A stretch of DNA of 64,000 nucleotides from NCBI RefSeq assembly GCF_002078875.1, contig NC_034421.1, forward strand, positions 15,147,218 through 15,211,217. The letters run 5' to 3'. The position numbers were made by a program, and so were the translations under genes. The notes beneath the pieces were generated by a model. That model saw only the letters and a list, made by a program, of their open reading frames with translations, was not told the origin of the DNA and made no database searches. This document shows positions 60,813-64,000 of the stretch, piece by piece. The number at the start of each line of letters is the position of its first letter. The first letter of the stretch is position 1. Origin of the DNA: Numida meleagris (Eukaryota > Chordata > Aves > Galliformes > Numididae).

Positions 60813-63255
60813 CACATGTTGTGAGTGCTATTAGTACTATACAGAGCACAGGGAAGACAAGGTAAGTATACGTGGGCGTATATGTACTGATATCACAGCA
60901 ATTACTGTAAATACTAAAGCTGGAAACAAACCTGAAGTAATTTTACAAGTTTCCTCACCACCAACAACCAACTTTTGAGGCAACAATGTTCACATCTAAA
61001 ATTCCGGAAGCTGAGTTTAGGACTCCTTCTAAAGGAAAACTCAGCTGCAAAATCTCACTTAGAAACACATCGTATGGGGAGTGAGGCTCATAAGACCGTG
61101 GCTTTGACTATTCTTAAAAAAGAAAAAGAAAAGCTGCAAAGAAGAACTGGAGGCACTGGAGGAGAGCGAAAAAAGTCACAGTCAAGTGTGGAATATATTA
61201 GAAAAAAAAGGTAAAAATTACATTTAAAAACAGAAATGGCAATAAAATGCGTAGATTCAATTACATTTGAAATGTTGTGTCCAGAAAGACACGATAACAA
61301 ATTATTTATTACATATTCAGAAGGACATAATAATAAATTCTTATTTAATATTTCAATCTTTCATTTCACAATAATAATGCTTACTTCATAAGCAATATTT
61401 GTTAAGAAATCTGTAATTTTAAGGTGTGTTCACATTAAGTTCCTTTTCAATAAATTATTTTTGAAGGCCTAATTGCTCAGAGGATTGAAGACCAAGTGCA
61501 TATAAATTTAAATAGGACTTTGACTCGTCAGTGTCCTTGTGGAGCTGTCACTACGTTATTTAGGAGCACAAGTCCAAACAGAAGCTATGAGTCATTCAGG
61601 CTGTGATTCCACAGTGTATTTCTCTTGTTGGCAAAGCTGACTTAAGCAGTTCCTGCTACCACCTCTACATCTTACCGGCTCATTTGCTCTCTTCACCTTG
61701 GCCCGAGCCCTTCATTTTAATCTCTCATTTGTGCCAATGCAAAGGATTGTTTGACTCCCAAGTGAACCAGACTGGAGAAATTATCGACATTTTTAAGAGC
61801 TATACATACTCCTCATTTTTGGCAGAGATATTTCTAACTCAGAGGAGGATCCTGGTCAGAATAACCAAGCATCTTATCAAACACGGTGCTGTTATTTTGA
61901 CTAGAAGCAGGTTTGGGTGAAGAACAGGAGAGAACAAGGAACAATCTAGGTTAGCTTTACTTCTAGGAGGAATGTTTGTAAAACTGTGAACTTAGATATT
62001 TATGTATAGATATCCATTCCAACAGTTCAGTGGTATCAAAATTGTCTTACTGTCAATACATACTATTAGTATGCTTAGGAAATTAGTATGACAACCTCAC
62101 TGCAGTTCATAATCAGTTTCCCAACTCCAAAATCACTGCCTTAAGCAGGAATTTTGTTGGAAAGACCTAGTGATCTAGAGAACGGAAGTGTTAGAAGTGC
62201 CCCACCAGTGACAGGCTTGAACAACAGTGGCTGGGCAGTATGATATAGTAATTATTACCTGAAGGTAACAGAGTTGAGATGTAATGGGTCACCCTCCAAA
62301 GATTCCTGTACTACAGAAGCTTCCTACACAGCTTTGATGACATGACTATCCTTAAGATAGCCAGAGTTAACTGTCCATGCCTCAGTCACCAACTTGCTTC
62401 CAAAGACCAGAATAGAGGAACTTTCCTTTTGCTGGGTCAGTGATTCAAGGATCTAAGTTTTTCCAAAGGATTTTGTTTTATGTTTCATGTTGTGTTCAAG
62501 AAAGCTCAACTTTCACTTACATAGCACAATGACTCAAACACGTTTACAAAGACAATCATCTCTAAGTTTTCACCAGCTACCAATCTACTCTCCAATTAAA
62601 TTTTCTAACAGAAAACTTTCTCCTAAATCCGACCATCGTAATTTCTTTATTCTCTCACTGTGGGCTATACTTTTCTTCTTTTTTCATACAACGGCAACAT
62701 TGTAAAACAAACTGCAACCTCAAGAACAGTAACAATTTTTTCAAAGCTGTTATGTAGATGGATTCTACAGGAATAATGAGGAACCTAGGGTTGAGACTAC
62801 TGAAACAAGTGCTCATTTCTCAAATGTGAAGTCATAACTATGGGCATAAATGCATACTAACGCCAAGGATTATTACAAGTATTTTTAAAACAGCTGCTTA
62901 CAGTTAGAGGAAGAACTTCTAGACTGTATTTCCTCAAAGATTTCCACTGTAGGAAGCAGCATTAAAAACATTGTTTTGTTCCTGAATAGAGTGATATTCA
63001 TAATACTACCAGATTATTTGAATGTCCTGCTCTGTGCAACATTTAATGTTTAAGAATTCTAAACCAATCTATCTGTGAACAACCCTAATACAAAAATACA
63101 TTGTAAATAATGCACTACCAAGTTAGAAAGTATCACATAGTTCAAGTAGAGGGTATTTAGAGTGGAAAAATATGATGTACTGAAGCTATATTACATTTTT
63201 GTAACAACTAGAGGAAAAGAATAAAAAGAGAAGAGGTTACTGTGCAATGACTTAC

Positions 63256-63333
63256 TGGTCCTTTAGCCAGCCGTTAACAAAAGGGATGGAAAAGAACTCT
63301 GTGAATGACTCATCTTTCCTCCTTGGGTTGTGG
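63256..63333 (-). CDS. IQCK: IQCK exon, end of Dpy-30-like region
   Basis: A 78-base exon from acceptor ttaatcag to donor GACCA then gtaagtca. It encodes (N)HNPRRKDESFTEFFSIPF followed by VNGWLKD, aligned with the NPKRAGEPFTEFFSIPFVEE region of human IQCK. It is entered in phase 2 and left in phase 2, matching both neighbours. The preceding intron is only 132 bases. Confidence 0.93.
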
Positions 63334-63465
63334 CTGATTAAAAAAAACACACAAAAAAACAGAAAAATAAAACAATTCATATTGAAGAGCAGCTATTCCA
63401 TTTGGAAATTAATGTCTTTGAATCACTGGACATAATATTAACAGTAAAAGCCACGATTAACTTAC
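63334..63465 (-). other. IQCK: Short IQCK intron (132 bp)
   Basis: A GT-AG intron in phase 2 between two clear exons. It contains an A/T-rich pyrimidine tract on the - strand. Confidence 0.9.
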
Positions 63466-63518
63466 TTGTATAACCACTCCGTTAGGAAATCACAGGCAAT
63501 AAATTTGGTCCTTTTTCT
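63466..63518 (-). CDS. IQCK: IQCK exon, Dpy-30-like helix
   Basis: A 53-base exon after acceptor ttctgtctttag, ending TACAA then gtaagtta. It encodes RKRTKFIACDFLTEWLYN (the last codon split), nearly identical to human IQCK. The FLxEWLYNxNP pattern is typical of Dpy-30-like dimerisation helices found in several ciliary and axonemal proteins, which fits a cilium or flagellum role for IQCK; that role is inference. It is the most upstream IQCK exon visible. The exons for the N-terminus lie beyond the right edge. Confidence 0.94.
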
Positions 63519-64000
63519 CTAAAGACAGAAGATAGTTTCAAATTATTTATTAGTCACACGTTTTTACTAGTGGAGAGGAATAGATACTAAATTGACTGAT
63601 TTTATTAAATAAAATATACGGTACGTTACTCCGTCTCCTTAAATATTCTATTGCCAACAGTCAGCGGTTCAGACAAAATTTTAGACCTTTTGTGAAATGC
63701 CAAAATGTCAAGTGATAATGTCAAGCCACGTGAAAAAATGAGTGAGAAAATTTTACATACATTATCTTGATACTCACTGTAGTACAGCTGAAAGAAATAT
63801 CTCTGAAGGGTAATCTTTCTTAGTGGCAATATCATTGCAAAGAAATTAACAGACTCATATATGAAAATATGTTGTAAATTACTTGCCATTTTGTTCAAAG
63901 GTCTATTATCATAGTTAAAATACTTCACTGTTTCCAAGGGTTTGAAAGAACATTGATGGAATATTGCTTCCTCTTGCACAAAGCAAACTTGAAGGTGTTG
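63519..64000 (-). other. IQCK: IQCK intron, cut by the window edge
   Basis: AT-rich sequence upstream (in IQCK direction) of the first visible exon. An open frame at 63979-63626 was tested as a possible exon but does not resemble the expected preceding IQCK segment. Confidence 0.7.

Larger units (their letters stand above)
53631..63255 (-). other. IQCK: IQCK intron
   Basis: A 9.6-kb phase-2 intron, AT-rich. It holds an 18-base perfect tandem duplication (55678-55713), a 30-base poly-A run, a TA microsatellite (57788-57804), the right arm of the 30-bp inverted repeat, and a short mariner copy. No additional coding exon was recognised. Confidence 0.85.

Noticed and set aside
63626..63979. 117-codon open frame on the - strand next to the first visible IQCK exon
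   Set aside because: Tested as the preceding IQCK exon. It shows only a few chance matches to the human N-terminal half, is not in the expected order, and has no convincing donor. The true exon is probably outside the window.

Overview
This is a stretch of bird nuclear DNA, most likely chicken or another galliform. The evidence is a 5'-truncated CR1 LINE with the usual CR1 3' tail, several deletion copies of the chicken mariner family (Mariner1_GG/Galluhop type), and two vertebrate genes split by GT-AG introns. Nothing bacterial, viral or plasmid-like is present, and most open frames in the window are chance frames.

Layout. 1-13.4 kb is gene-poor upstream DNA with one CR1 fragment (about 3.2-4.3 kb) and an AC microsatellite. 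About 13.4-15.6 kb is a strong CpG island with clustered GC boxes and a likely noncoding first exon ending in a GT donor at 14510; it serves as the promoter of GPRC5B. GPRC5B lies on the + strand. Its coding exons are 19998-21027, 25607-25719 and 27095-27139, and they join in frame to a complete 395-residue seven-membrane-segment orphan receptor. A long AT-rich 3' UTR probably runs to about 30.8 kb and contains a small minisatellite.

From about 36 kb to the right edge the window is mostly the 3' half of IQCK on the - strand. Four exons are clear (63518-63466, 63333-63256, 53630-53546, 47934-47823). They join in frame and encode the end of a Dpy-30-like region followed by an IQ motif split across two exons. 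The 5' exons lie beyond the right edge and the terminal exon is unresolved. The two genes are convergent (tail to tail), as remembered for human 16p12, so the block looks like conserved synteny.

Four internally deleted mariner copies sit at 39.4, 43.0, 46.8 and 60.6 kb in alternating orientation. Three share one deletion junction, which suggests a MITE-like subfamily. A perfect 30-bp inverted repeat (52755-52784 and 59911-59940) brackets the IQ-motif exon of IQCK. A GC-rich patch at 35.9-36.8 kb has convincing splice signals on both strands and may hold the missing IQCK end or an unannotated transcript. I saw no dramatic new biological system. The most useful leads are that patch, the inverted repeats around IQCK exons, and the shared-junction mariner subfamily.
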